Positions 1 to 9,146 of a stretch of DNA of 34,655 nucleotides are shown here, in pieces. The position numbers were made by a program, and so were the translations under genes. The notes below the pieces were generated by a model, which did no database searches, was not told the DNA's origin, and was given only the letters and a program-made list of their open reading frames with translations. Location: assembly GCA_013823325.1 (NCBI GenBank), contig PNLY01000059.1:1-34655 (forward strand), read 5' to 3'. This DNA comes from Methylobacterium sp. (GTDB lineage: Bacteria > Pseudomonadota > Alphaproteobacteria > Rhizobiales > Beijerinckiaceae). Numbering within the stretch: position 1 is the stretch's first letter; each line of letters opens with the position of its first letter.

Positions 1-2238
1 TGGTATCCGGGCGAGAGCCTGCCGCGCTGGGCCTTCGCGCTCTACTGGCGCGAGGATGGCGAGCCGATCTGGCGCAACGCCGCGCTGATCGCGCGCGAGC
101 CCGGCGCCAGGACGGGCGGCGACCGCGAGCATGAGGTCGTGCCGACCACGGCGGCGGTCGAGACGCTCGCCGCTGCCCTCTCCGAGCGGCTGGGCCTCGG
201 CGCCGACTACGTGCTGCCCGCCTATGAGGACACCGGGCACTGGCTGGTGAAGGAAGGCCAGCTGCCGGAGAACGTCGACCCGCTCGACCCGAAGCTCTCC
301 GACCCGGAGGAACGCGCCCGGATGGTCCGCGTCTTCGAGCGCGGGCTCGGCAAGCCGAGCGGCTATGTCATCCCGGTGCAGCGCTGGCAGGCGGCGGCGG
401 AGGACCGGCGCTGGCGCTCGGAGAAATGGAAGCTCAGGCGCGGCAAGCTCTTCCTGGTACCGGGTGATTCGCCGGTCGGCTTCCGGCTGCCGCTCGGCTC
501 GCTGCCGCATGTCCCGGCCAAGGCCTATCCGCATGTCCATCCGCAGGACCCGCTGGAGCCGCGCGGGCCGCTGCCACCCGCCACGGCCGGCTCGCCGGGC
601 GCGCCGCGCGCCGCCGATCCCCCGCCCGTCTTCGAGGGTCCCGTCCAGGCGACGCGCCCGGCCGGTAGCAGCGGGCCGCAGACCCCGCGGCAGGACATCG
701 TCGAGCAGGAGCTCGGCGCCGAGTCGGTCCGCACGGCGCTCAGCATCGAGGTTCGTGACGGCGTGCTCTGCGTCTTCCTGCCGCCAGTCGAGCGGCTGGA
801 GGATTATCTCGACCTGATCGCCAGCATCGAGGCGACAGCGGAAGAGACGGGCCAGCCCGTGCATATCGAGGGCTACTCGCCGCCACACGACCCGCGCCTC
901 AACGTCATCAAGGTCACGCCAGATCCCGGCGTGATCGAGGTCAACATCCACCCGGCGAAGAACTGGGCGGAGGCCGTCGCAATTACGCGTGGCGTCTATG
1001 AGGAAGCGCGGCAATCGCGGCTCTGCGCCGAGAAGTTCATGGTCGACGGCCGCCATACCGGCACTGGCGGCGGCAATCACGTCGTGCTCGGCGGGGTGAC
1101 GCCGGCCGACAGCCCGTTCCTGCGCCGGCCGGACCTGCTTAAGAGCATCGTGCTCTACTGGCAGCGCCACCCCTCGCTGTCCTACCTGTTCTCCGGCCTG
1201 TTCATCGGCCCGACCAGCCAGGCGCCGCGCATCGACGAGGCCCGCCACGACCAGCTCTACGAGCTTGAGATCGCGCTGGCGCAGACACCCGGCCCATGTG
1301 AGCCGGCGATCCCGCTCTGGCTGGTCGATCGGCTCTACCGCAACCTCCTGATCGACGTCTCCGGCAATACCCACCGCACCGAGATCTGCATCGACAAGCT
1401 CTACTCGCCGGACGGGCCGACCGGGCGGCTCGGGCTGATCGAGTTCCGCTCGTTCGAGATGCCGCCGGATGCGCGGATGTCGCTGGCGCAGCAGCTCCTG
1501 ATCCGGGCGCTGATCGCCTGGTTCTGGCGCGAGCCGCAGACCGGCAAGCTCGTGCGCTGGGGCACCAGTCTGCATGACCGCTTCATGCTGCCCGAGCTCG
1601 TCTGGCAGGATTTCCGCGACGTTCTCGCCGATCTGGAGCGGGCCGGCTACCGCTTCGATCCCGCCTGGTTCGCGGCGCAGCACGAGTTCCGCTTCCCGTT
1701 CTTCGGCAGGGTCAACCAGGGCGGCGTCGAGCTGGAGTTGCGACAGGCGCTCGAGCCCTGGCACGTCATGGGCGAGGAGGGCGCGATCGGCGGCACCGTC
1801 CGCTATGTCGATTCCTCAGTCGAGCGGCTGCAGGTCAAGGCGAGCGGGCTGACGCCCGGCCGGCATGTGATCACCTGCAATGGCCGGGCGCTGCCGATGA
1901 CCGAGATCGCCGCCGGCACCAGCATCGCCGGGCTGCGCTTCAAGGCCTGGCAGCCGGCCTCTGGGTTGCACCCCACGATCCCGGTACATGCGCCGCTGAC
2001 CTTCGACATCGTCGATATATGGGCCGGCCGCTCGCTCGGCGGTTGCGTCTACCATGTCGCCCATCCCGGCGGTCGCAATTACGAGACACCGCCTGTGAAT
2101 TCCTACGAGGCGGAAGCCAGGAGGCTGGCCCGCTTCGAGGCGATCGGTCATAGTCCGGGGGCGCTGGCGATTCCCGCAGAAGAGCGTAGTCTGGAATTCC
2201 CGATGACCCTCGACCTACGCCGCCCGCTCGGGGTTTGA
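1..2238 (+). CDS. Transglutaminase-like / DUF2126 predicted amidoligase protein, C-terminal part (5' truncated by window)
   Basis: The frame is open from the first base, so the gene begins before the window; 745 residues and the TGA stop are visible. Family members are usually about 1100 residues with an N-terminal transglutaminase-like domain, which would lie outside. What is visible matches the DUF2126 (COG4196) region, which Pfam describes as a putative amidoligase with a glutamine-synthetase/GCS-like fold. Recognisable conserved blocks are [60 protein letters not shown] and [19 protein letters not shown] Pro/Ala-rich linker (around window codons 180-225) precedes this region. The stop overlaps a possible TTG start of the next gene, whose better ATG lies 8 bases on, so the two are almost certainly co-transcribed. 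Biochemical function is unproven; an ATP-dependent amide ligase acting with the ATP-grasp partner is the published prediction. Confidence 0.88.
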   Translation, partial: WYPGESLPRWAFALYWREDGEPIWRNAALIAREPGARTGGDREHEVVPTTAAVETLAAALSERLGLGADYVLPAYEDTGHWLVKEGQLPENVDPLDPKLSDPEERARMVRVFERGLGKPSGYVIPVQRWQAAAEDRRWRSEKWKLRRGKLFLVPGDSPVGFRLPLGSLPHVPAKAYPHVHPQDPLEPRGPLPPATAGSPGAPRAADPPPVFEGPVQATRPAGSSGPQTPRQDIVEQELGAESVRTALSIEVRDGVLCVFLPPVERLEDYLDLIASIEATAEETGQPVHIEGYSPPHDPRLNVIKVTPDPGVIEVNIHPAKNWAEAVAITRGVYEEARQSRLCAEKFMVDGRHTGTGGGNHVVLGGVTPADSPFLRRPDLLKSIVLYWQRHPSLSYLFSGLFIGPTSQAPRIDEARHDQLYELEIALAQTPGPCEPAIPLWLVDRLYRNLLIDVSGNTHRTEICIDKLYSPDGPTGRLGLIEFRSFEMPPDARMSLAQQLLIRALIAWFWREPQTGKLVRWGTSLHDRFMLPELVWQDFRDVLADLERAGYRFDPAWFAAQHEFRFPFFGRVNQGGVELELRQALEPWHVMGEEGAIGGTVRYVDSSVERLQVKASGLTPGRHVITCNGRALPMTEIAAGTSIAGLRFKAWQPASGLHPTIPVHAPLTFDIVDIWAGRSLGGCVYHVAHPGGRNYETPPVNSYEAEARRLARFEAIGHSPGALAIPAEERSLEFPMTLDLRRPLGV

Positions 2239-2246
2239 GGTCAAGG

Positions 2247-4769
2247 ATGGCTCTGCAGCGCCGATCGAGTTCGACGCGGACGCGCAACGAGCGCCGCAAC
2301 GCCCTGCTCGCAGGCTATCGGCCGCTGCCCGGCGCCTATGACGAGCTGATGGCGCCTGACGGCTCGATCCGGCCGCATTGGGAGCCGTTTCTGGCGGAAT
2401 GGTCGGCGCTCTCCGGCGACGAGTTGCAGCGCCGCTTCGGTCTCGCGGACCGGCATGTGCGCGACACCGGCGTCTCCTACCGCGTCCATGGCGATCTCGA
2501 CGAGAGCGACCCGCTCGCCGGGGAGCGCTCCTGGCCGCTCAATCACGCTCCGCTCGTGCTCACCGGGCAGGAATGGCAGGTCATTGCCGCCGGCGTCGCG
2601 CAGCGTGCGCAACTGCTGGACGCCGTGCTTGGCGACATCTATGGCCCCGGCCGGCTGATCGCAGAGGGCGCGCTGCCGGCCGCCGCCATCACCGGCAGCC
2701 CCGATTATCTCAGGCCCGTGCAAGGCACAGCCGGCGCCGGGCAGCTCCAGATCTATGCCGCCGATCTCGGCCGCGGACCGGACGGGCGCTGGTGGGTGCT
2801 GAATGACCGCACCCAGGCGCCTTCCGGGGCGGGCTATGCACTGGAGAACCGGCTTGCTCTCGGCCGCGCCTTCCCGGACCTGTTCCGGACGATGAATGTC
2901 GAGCGGCTCGCCGGCTTCTTCCAGGGCTTCCGCGCCGGCCTCGTCTCGCGCGCCCGGCGGGTCGAGCCGCGCATCTGCCTGCTGACGCCGGGCCAGATGC
3001 ATGAGAGCTATTTCGAGCAGGCCTATCTCGCCCGTTATCTCGGCTTCCTCCTGGTCGAAGGCGGCGACCTCGTCATGCGCGACGGGCTGGTGCATGTGCG
3101 CACCATCGCCGGCTTCAAGCGCGCCGACGTCATCTGGCGGCGCATCGATGGCGACTTCGCCGACCCGCTGGAGCTCAACGCCCGCTCTGCGCTCGGCGTG
3201 CCTGGCCTGGTCGAGGCGGTACGGGCCGAGAATGTCGTCGTCGCCAACGGGCTCGGCTCCGGGGTGGTCGAGGCACGGGCGCTGATGGGCTTCATGCCGC
3301 GGCTGGCGCGGGAGGTGCTCGGCGAGGAGCCGATCCTGCCGAACATCGCCACCTGGTGGTGCGGCCAGCCGCGCGAACGCGGCATCGTGCTCGACCGGCT
3401 CGACGAGATGAGCGTCTCCGCCGCGTTCCGCGCGCCGGGTGAAGGGCTCGATGGCGGCACCGTGCTGGTCGCCGATCTCGGCAAGGCCGAGCGCGAGGCG
3501 CTGCGCGCCCGCATCGCCGAGCGCGGCCTCGACTATGTCGGGCAGGAGGTGGTCGGCCTCTCGACCATGCCGGTGATGCAGGGCGGGCGGCTGGAGCCCC
3601 GACCGATGACGCTGCGCGTCTTCGCCGCGGCGACGCCCGATGGCTGGCAGGTGATGCCCGGCGGCTTCTGCCGCATCTCCGAAGAGGGCGATGCGCGCGC
3701 CGTGACGATGCGCTCGGGCGTGCGCTCCAGCGACGTCTGGATCACCTCCGACCAGCCGGTCGAGCAGGTGACGCTGCTGCCGAGCCCGGACCGGATCGCG
3801 ATCCGCCGCATCGTCGGCATCCTGCCGAGCCGCGCCGCCGACAACCTGTTCTGGCTCGGGCGCTATCTCGAGCGCAGCGAGGCGACGCTGCGGCTGGTGC
3901 GCGCCCTGCTCGGGCGCCTGATCAATGCGGACGACCAGGCGCCGGGCCATGCCGAGACGATCAAGCGGCTCGCCAATCTGCTGGTCGCCTGGGGCGCGGC
4001 GCCGACGGCGTCCAAGGCCCGCTCCGTCGCGGCGCAGGCGCGTACCGCCCTGCACGATCTCGACCAATACGGCTCGGCTGTCGCCTCCGTCCGCGAAGCC
4101 AGGCGTACCGCCTCCGTCATCCGGGAACGGCTCTCCGTCGACGCCTGGCGGCTGTTCGGCGACCTGCAGCGCCAGCTCGCCGACCCCGGCAAGCCGACCA
4201 GCGAGGGCGAAGCCTTCGAGATCGCCGACACGGGCTTAAAATCGCTCGCCGCCTTCTCGGGCCTGTCGCAGGAGAACATGGTGCGCGGCGCCGGCTGGCG
4301 CTTCCTCGACATCGGCCGGCGGATCGAGCGCGGCGTCACCACCTGCCGCTTCGCTCGCCATTTCGTCGAGAACGACGCGCCGGGCAACAGCCTCGACGCG
4401 CTGCTCGACCTGACGGATTCGCAGATCACCTATCGCTCGCGCTACATGCTCGGCGCGGCGCTGCAGCCCGTTCTCGATCTCGTCATGCTCGACCCCTACA
4501 ATCCGCGCTCCGTGGCTTTCCAGATCGAGCGCCTCGATGCCGAGATCGCAGCACTGCCCAGCCTCAACGACGACGGCATGCTGGAGGAGCCGCGCCGGCT
4601 CGCGCTCAAGCTCGCCGCCGAATGCCGCACGGCCGAGGCGAGCCGCCTCGACCGCACCGGCATCCTCTATTTCGAGCAGTTGCTGATGGGACTCTCCAAC
4701 GCAGTGGCCGAGCGCTACTTCCTGCAGAATTCGAGGCCGGAACGATCGCGGATGACGCGTTTGGCATAG
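2247..4769 (+). CDS. Circularly permuted ATP-grasp protein fused to alpha-E domain
   Basis: 840 residues. The N-terminal ~510 residues are a circularly permuted type-2 ATP-grasp domain (COG2308 type), with blocks such as YRVHGDLDES, WVLNDRTQAPSGAGYALENR, LTPGQMHESYFEQAYLARYL and GLGSGVVEARALMGFMP. From about residue 520 (ILPSRAADNLFWLGRYLERSE) to the end is the helical alpha-E domain (COG2307). In many genomes these two are separate neighbouring genes; here they are one polypeptide. ATP-grasp enzymes join a carboxylate to an amine through an acyl-phosphate, so a peptide- or amide-forming reaction is the family expectation; the substrate is unknown. I chose the ATG at 2247 over an in-frame TTG at 2235 because GAGG lies 6 bases upstream of it. 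It follows the DUF2126 gene directly and precedes a transglutaminase gene by 10 bases, giving one operon. Confidence 0.93.
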   Translation: MALQRRSSSTRTRNERRNALLAGYRPLPGAYDELMAPDGSIRPHWEPFLAEWSALSGDELQRRFGLADRHVRDTGVSYRVHGDLDESDPLAGERSWPLNHAPLVLTGQEWQVIAAGVAQRAQLLDAVLGDIYGPGRLIAEGALPAAAITGSPDYLRPVQGTAGAGQLQIYAADLGRGPDGRWWVLNDRTQAPSGAGYALENRLALGRAFPDLFRTMNVERLAGFFQGFRAGLVSRARRVEPRICLLTPGQMHESYFEQAYLARYLGFLLVEGGDLVMRDGLVHVRTIAGFKRADVIWRRIDGDFADPLELNARSALGVPGLVEAVRAENVVVANGLGSGVVEARALMGFMPRLAREVLGEEPILPNIATWWCGQPRERGIVLDRLDEMSVSAAFRAPGEGLDGGTVLVADLGKAEREALRARIAERGLDYVGQEVVGLSTMPVMQGGRLEPRPMTLRVFAAATPDGWQVMPGGFCRISEEGDARAVTMRSGVRSSDVWITSDQPVEQVTLLPSPDRIAIRRIVGILPSRAADNLFWLGRYLERSEATLRLVRALLGRLINADDQAPGHAETIKRLANLLVAWGAAPTASKARSVAAQARTALHDLDQYGSAVASVREARRTASVIRERLSVDAWRLFGDLQRQLADPGKPTSEGEAFEIADTGLKSLAAFSGLSQENMVRGAGWRFLDIGRRIERGVTTCRFARHFVENDAPGNSLDALLDLTDSQITYRSRYMLGAALQPVLDLVMLDPYNPRSVAFQIERLDAEIAALPSLNDDGMLEEPRRLALKLAAECRTAEASRLDRTGILYFEQLLMGLSNAVAERYFLQNSRPERSRMTRLA

Positions 4770-4779
4770 TGGACAGCGT

Positions 4780-5658
4780 GTGATCTACGACATTCGCCAT
4801 CTGACGGCCTACAGCTACAGCCGGCCGGTCCCGCTCGCGCGCTGCATCCTGCGCGTGCTGCCGCGCGACGGCGTCGGTCAGCAGGTGCTGACCAGCCAGC
4901 TCTCCGTGACGCCGCGCGGCGCAGAGCGCCGGGACGGCGTCTGCTTCTTCGGCAACCGCACGACGACCCTGACCATCGCCAAGCCGCATCGCGAACTCAG
5001 GATCGAGATGACCTCGCGGGTCGAAGTGACCCGGGCGGCGGCGCCCTTCCCGGCCCTGACGCGCGGCTGGGAGGAGGTTGCCGAGCTCGCATTGCAGGCG
5101 CAGAGCCTCGCCGCGGATTCCCCGGCCCAGTATCTCTATCCCAGCCGCCTCGCACCGACTGTTTCGGAGATCACCGGCTATGCCCGCATGAGCTTTGCAG
5201 CGAAGCGGCCGGTCTTCGAGGCGGCGAGCGAGCTGATGGCCCGCATCCGCAAGGAGTTCGTCTACGATCCCGAGGCGACCGAGGTCTCGACCCCGATCCG
5301 TGAGGCCTTCGCTGCGCGCCACGGCGTCTGCCAGGACTTCGCCCACATCATGATCGCGGGCTTGCGGGGCCTCGGCCTGCCGGCCGCCTATGTCAGCGGC
5401 TATCTGCGCACCATCCCGCCGGCGGGCCAGCCACGGCTCGAGGGCGCCGATGCGACACATGCGTGGATCATGCTCTGGTGCGGGCCGGAAACCGGCTGGA
5501 TTGGGCTCGACCCGACCAATGACCTCGTCGTCGCCGACGACCATATCGTCACCGCGACGGGGCGCGACTATGCCGATGTCTCGCCGCTCGACGGCGTGCT
5601 GGTCGGGCCGGGCAACCAGAAGCTCGACGTCAAGGTCGACGTGATTCCGGTGACGTGA
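4780..5658 (+). CDS. Transglutaminase-like cysteine protease family protein
   Basis: 292 residues. The N-terminal immunoglobulin-like transglutaminase domain begins IYDIRHLTAYSYSRPV. The papain-like transglutaminase core has an intact triad: Cys184 in RHGVCQDFAH, His227 in ATHAWIMLW and Asp244 in GLDPTND. Bacterial members of this group are thought to cleave or transfer amide bonds; no substrate is established. There is no signal peptide, so a cytoplasmic location is expected. The start is GTG at 4780, which matches the usual N-terminus of the family; the ribosome site (GGACAG) is weak. It begins 10 bases after the ATP-grasp/alpha-E gene and overlaps the next gene by one base, placing it in the cassette where an amide-forming and an amide-cleaving activity occur together. 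Confidence 0.92.
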   Translation: MIYDIRHLTAYSYSRPVPLARCILRVLPRDGVGQQVLTSQLSVTPRGAERRDGVCFFGNRTTTLTIAKPHRELRIEMTSRVEVTRAAAPFPALTRGWEEVAELALQAQSLAADSPAQYLYPSRLAPTVSEITGYARMSFAAKRPVFEAASELMARIRKEFVYDPEATEVSTPIREAFAARHGVCQDFAHIMIAGLRGLGLPAAYVSGYLRTIPPAGQPRLEGADATHAWIMLWCGPETGWIGLDPTNDLVVADDHIVTATGRDYADVSPLDGVLVGPGNQKLDVKVDVIPVT

Positions 5659-6365
5659 TGACCCGGCCAGCCATAAGCGGCATCCTGTTCGACAAGGACG
5701 GTACGCTGATCGACTACCAGGCCAGCTGGGCGCCGACCAATCTCGGCGCCGGCCGGCTCGCCGCTCGCGGCGATGCCGAGCTGACGGCGCGGCTGCTGAC
5801 GGTTGCGGGGGTCGATCCCACAACCGGCTACGCCCTCTCCGACGGGCTGCTCGCATCGGGCAATACCGAGGACGTCGCCCAGGCCTGGGTGGAGGCCGGC
5901 GCTCAATTCGGGATGGCGGAACTGACCGACCGGCTCGATACGCTCTTTCGGTCCGCGGTCGTCGCGGCCGTACCGGTCTGCGATCTCGCCGCCCTGTTCG
6001 CCGGCCTGTCCGATCGCGGCCTCGCGCTGGGCATCGCCTCCAGCGACAGCGAAGCGGCCGTGGCCGCGACCGCAGATCGCTTCGGTCTCGAGCCGCATCT
6101 GGCCTTCCTCTGCGGCTATGATTCCGGCCATGGCGCCAAGCCCGGACGCGGTATGGTCGATGGCTTCTGCGCCGCGACCGGCCTTCCGGCGAATGCAGTC
6201 GCCGTCGTCGGCGATTCCAGCCATGACATGCACATGGCGGCGGCGGCTGGGGCTGGCCTGCGGGTCGCAGTCCTGACCGGCGCCGGCAGTGCCGCCACCT
6301 TGCGCCCGCTCAGCCACCTGCTGTTGCCCAGCATCGCAACGCTGGAGCAGGCCCTGTTTGCGTGA
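5658..6365 (+). CDS. HAD-superfamily hydrolase, phosphoglycolate-phosphatase-like
   Basis: 235 residues with all four HAD motifs: motif I LFDKDGTLIDY (nucleophile Asp12, acid Asp14), motif II IASSDSE, the motif III lysine in GAKPGRGM and motif IV VVGDSSHDMHMA. The helical cap between motifs I and II fits subfamily IA, like phosphoglycolate phosphatases. It should hydrolyse a small phosphorylated metabolite in the cytoplasm; the substrate cannot be read from the sequence. The ATG at 5658 shares its A with the TGA of the transglutaminase gene (TGATG), so translation is probably coupled; a GTG one codon earlier is the alternative. The gene ends 12 bases from the convergent BMP-family gene. Whether it works with the amidoligase cassette or only shares its transcript is open. 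Confidence 0.88.
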   Translation: MTRPAISGILFDKDGTLIDYQASWAPTNLGAGRLAARGDAELTARLLTVAGVDPTTGYALSDGLLASGNTEDVAQAWVEAGAQFGMAELTDRLDTLFRSAVVAAVPVCDLAALFAGLSDRGLALGIASSDSEAAVAATADRFGLEPHLAFLCGYDSGHGAKPGRGMVDGFCAATGLPANAVAVVGDSSHDMHMAAAAGAGLRVAVLTGAGSAATLRPLSHLLLPSIATLEQALFA

Positions 6366-6377
6366 GAGGGGGCCGGC

Positions 6378-7376
6378 TCAGGCCGGATTCTGGAATTCCT
6401 CACCCTGCCATTCGGTCGGAACCTCGAATCGGCGCGCGGCGATCTCGGCCGCCATCGCCTCGACCTTGCTCCGGACATCGGCCGGCACTGACGGAGCGAG
6501 GGTCAGGCGCACGGCTTCCGGCGACTCCAGGCCGATCTGCCTGATCTGCCCGGCGGCAAAACGCCCCTGGACCAGATCCTGCGTGGCGTTCAAGAGGGCC
6601 TGTCCCGCATCGGCGAAGGCAGAGGCGACGAAGACCTCCGGCTCGACCAGGGTCCAGTCGCGCACATTGCCGATCTGCTTGGCGTCCCCCTCGCGGCAGG
6701 CCTCGATCGCGCCAGTCCGGCCGGCATTGAGCATGGTGAAGATGATGTCGGCCTTGGCCGCGATCATCGCGGCGGCGACCTTCTTCGACAGGGCGTTGTC
6801 GTCCTGATTGCCGGAGAAATTGGTCAGCACCTGCGCGGTCGGATTGGCGTGGCGGACACCGTTGATATAAGCCGCCCGCCCCTTCAACCCAGGCGTGACC
6901 CTGATGCCGGACATATGGCCGACCACCCCGGTCCTGGTGGTCAGGCCCGCGAGCATGCCTGCAAGGAAGGCCGAGTGCTCCTGCAACACCTCGTAGCTCG
7001 CGAGGTTGGAGCCGGTGACATTGCCCTGGGTGACTACGAAGCGGACGTCTGGAAATTCCGCGGCGACCGTCTTGGCCGCGGCGTTGTTCTGGCCGCCGTG
7101 GGCGATCACGAGGTCGGGTCGGTTTCCTGCCAGCTTGCGCAGCGCCGCGGCCAGTTCCTCCGGCCTGGGTGCCACGCCCTGCTCGAAGGCGACGGCGACG
7201 CCGAGGCGACTCTCGGCCAGCTTCAAGCCGTCATAGCCCGCCTGCATGAAGCCGCCATCGTCGACCTTGCCTGCGAAAAGGGCCGCGATCTTGTGCGTCG
7301 CCGCAGCTCGCAACGAGGTCGGCAGCGCCGCTGCCGCAAGTGCGAGAAATCCGCGGCGATGAAAAGATCCTGGCAT
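6378..7376 (-). CDS. BMP-family (PnrA/Med-like) ABC transporter substrate-binding protein
   Basis: 332 residues. The N-terminus MPGSFHRRGFLALAAAALP has a twin arginine followed by a hydrophobic stretch and an Ala-rich cleavage zone, so a Tat-type signal to the periplasm is likely. The mature part follows the BMP/PnrA family: KIAALFAGKVDDGGFMQAGYDG near the start, PDLVIAHGGQNNAAA, then VVTQGNVTGSNLASYEVLQEHSAFLAGMLAG and the DIIFTMLNAGRTGAIEA block. BMP proteins bind nucleosides, purines or related ligands for an ABC importer. No permease or ATPase gene lies beside it, which is unusual. The start at 7376 has a strong purine-rich ribosome site (GGGGAGGG) just upstream. It is convergent with the HAD gene. 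The ligand is unknown. Confidence 0.87.
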   Translation of the reverse strand: MPGSFHRRGFLALAAAALPTSLRAAATHKIAALFAGKVDDGGFMQAGYDGLKLAESRLGVAVAFEQGVAPRPEELAAALRKLAGNRPDLVIAHGGQNNAAAKTVAAEFPDVRFVVTQGNVTGSNLASYEVLQEHSAFLAGMLAGLTTRTGVVGHMSGIRVTPGLKGRAAYINGVRHANPTAQVLTNFSGNQDDNALSKKVAAAMIAAKADIIFTMLNAGRTGAIEACREGDAKQIGNVRDWTLVEPEVFVASAFADAGQALLNATQDLVQGRFAAGQIRQIGLESPEAVRLTLAPSVPADVRSKVEAMAAEIAARRFEVPTEWQGEEFQNPA

Positions 7377-7449
7377 TGTACCCTCCCCGAAAAGCCGATC
7401 GGTCCGTCGAGCAAGACATATGCCAGCATAGGGTCATGAGGGACGCCAT

Positions 7450-7480
7450 AAAAAAGGGCCGCGCCTTGCGGCACGGCCCC
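7450..7480 (-). terminator. Rho-independent terminator after the aldehyde dehydrogenase gene
   Basis: Read on the minus strand, a GC hairpin (GGGCCG paired with CGGCCC, an inner GCC/GGC pairing and a 4-base loop) is followed by six T residues. It starts about 20 bases after the stop of the aldehyde dehydrogenase gene at 7501 and would separate it from the BMP gene downstream. Confidence 0.85.
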
Positions 7481-7500
7481 CTGATCGCCCGGCCTGAACC

Positions 7501-8946
7501 TCAGGCAAGCGTGTAGGAGGTCTTCACCGTGGTGTAGAACTCGCGGGCATAGGCCCCCTGCTCGCGCGGGCCGTAGCTCGAGCCCTTCCGGCCGCCGAAG
7601 GGCACATGGTAGTCGACGCCGGCGGTCGCCAGGTTGACCATCACCATGCCGGCCTCGGCATTGCGCTTGAAGTGCGTCGCATGCTTCAGCGAGGTCGTGC
7701 AGATGCCCGAGGACAGCCCGAACTCGGTGTCGTTGGCGATGGCGAGCGCCTCCTCGTAGTCCTTGACGCGGATGACGTTGGCGACCGGGCCGAACACCTC
7801 CTCGCGCGAGATGCGCATGGCGTTGGTGGTCTCGGTGAACAGCGCCGGCTGCAGATAGAAGCCGGGGTTCTCGCGGTTGAGCAGTTCGCCGCCCCAGGCG
7901 AGCTTGCCGCCCTCGTCGCGGGCGATCTGAATATATTTCAAGTCCTGGTCGAGCTGGCTCTGATCAACCACGGGGCCGATGGTGGTGCCCGCCTTCAGCG
8001 CGTCGTCGACGGTGACGCCCTTCAGCCGCTCGATGCAGGCTTCGACGAAGCGGTCATGGATGCCGGCCTGGACGATCAGGCGCGAGGAGGCCGTGCAGCG
8101 CTGGCCGGTCGAGAAAAAGGCGCCCTGCACCGCGCATTCGACGGCGACCTTGAGGTCGGCGTCATCCAGCACGACGAGCGGGTTCTTGCCGCCCATTTCG
8201 AGCTGGACCTTCTTCATCGGGTTGCCGGCGATGCAGGCGGCCGCGACCTTGCGGCCGGTCGAGACTGAGCCGGTGAAGGAGATCGCGTGCACGTCCTTGT
8301 GCTCGAGCAATGCCTGGCCGACGACCGAGCCGCGGCCCATCACCAGGTTGAGCACGCCCTTGGGCAGGCCGGCGCGCTGGATGATGTCGACCAACGCCCA
8401 GGCCGACCCGGGGACGAGATCGGCCGGCTTGATCACGACGCAGTTGCCGTAGGCGAGCGCCGGGGCGATCTTCCAGGCCGGGATCGCGATCGGGAAGTTC
8501 CAGGGCGTGATCATGCCGATGATGCCAACCGGCTCGCGGGTGACCTCGACGCCGACGCCGGGACGCACCGAGGGGATGCTCTCGCCATTCAGGCGCAGGC
8601 ACTCACCGGCGAAGAAGGCGAAGATCTGGCCGGCGCGGGTCGCCTCGCCGATGCCTTCGGGCAAGGTCTTGCCTTCCTCGCGCGAGAGCAGCTTTCCGAG
8701 CTCCTCCTTGCGGGCAAGGATCTCGTCGGAGGCCTTCTTCAGGATTTCGTAGCGCTCCTGCGGAGTGGTGCGGCTCCAGGCCGGGAAGGCGGCCTTGGCG
8801 GCGGCGACCGCATTGTTCAGGTCCTCGACGGACCCTTGCGAATACTCACCGACGACGTCGTTGGTGTTGGAGGGGTTGATGTTGCGCGAAGCGTTCTGCG
8901 AGCCGGTCCATTCACCGGCGATCAGGTTCTTGAAGGGAGCATTCAT
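7501..8946 (-). CDS. NAD(P)-dependent aldehyde dehydrogenase
   Basis: 481 residues, full length for the ALDH superfamily. Catalytic Cys284 sits in STGQRCTASS and the general base Glu250 in QLEMGGKNP. Oxyanion Asn150 is in TPWNFP, the cofactor-binding lysine Lys173 in VIKPAD and the NAD loop in FTGSVSTG. The closest named group by motif style is the alpha-ketoglutaric-semialdehyde (2,5-dioxovalerate) dehydrogenase type, but substrate identity cannot be fixed without comparison to characterised members. It is a cytoplasmic single-gene unit: a terminator lies directly downstream, and the divergent diguanylate cyclase gene starts about 200 bases upstream. The ATG at 8946 gives the standard N-terminus (NLIAGEWTGS). 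It has no evident metabolic partner nearby. Confidence 0.93.
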   Translation of the reverse strand: MNAPFKNLIAGEWTGSQNASRNINPSNTNDVVGEYSQGSVEDLNNAVAAAKAAFPAWSRTTPQERYEILKKASDEILARKEELGKLLSREEGKTLPEGIGEATRAGQIFAFFAGECLRLNGESIPSVRPGVGVEVTREPVGIIGMITPWNFPIAIPAWKIAPALAYGNCVVIKPADLVPGSAWALVDIIQRAGLPKGVLNLVMGRGSVVGQALLEHKDVHAISFTGSVSTGRKVAAACIAGNPMKKVQLEMGGKNPLVVLDDADLKVAVECAVQGAFFSTGQRCTASSRLIVQAGIHDRFVEACIERLKGVTVDDALKAGTTIGPVVDQSQLDQDLKYIQIARDEGGKLAWGGELLNRENPGFYLQPALFTETTNAMRISREEVFGPVANVIRVKDYEEALAIANDTEFGLSSGICTTSLKHATHFKRNAEAGMVMVNLATAGVDYHVPFGGRKGSSYGPREQGAYAREFYTTVKTSYTLA

Positions 8947-9146
8947 CGCAAAGCCTCGTGCTTAACCGAAATGAGGAGCCGGTCTTAACCGTTTTATGTC
9001 GGCAAGGCCATGCAGGATGGCCCGATGAATGGCAATGCGCGCCCCGCCGTGCATGCATGCGGCCAGGCCGAAAGCTGGTTGTTCACCGCAGTTTATGGCC
9101 GCCATTTCAGTTTGCCTTCACCTTTGTCTGCTTTGCTCCGACAGCA
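8947..9146. promoter_or_regulatory. Divergent intergenic region with two CTTAACCG direct repeats
   Basis: About 200 bases separate the aldehyde dehydrogenase start from the diguanylate cyclase start and must hold both promoters. CTTAACCG occurs at 8961-8968 and again at 8984-8991, 23 bases apart. TTAACC resembles half-sites of the alphaproteobacterial cell-cycle regulator CtrA, but the spacing is not the TTAA-N7-TTAA of a full box, so this is only a candidate. Confidence 0.3.

Noticed and set aside
2241..4067. Long 608-codon open frame on the minus strand
   Set aside because: It is antisense to the ATP-grasp/alpha-E gene, has a composition typical of a GC-rich shadow frame and no recognisable domain.
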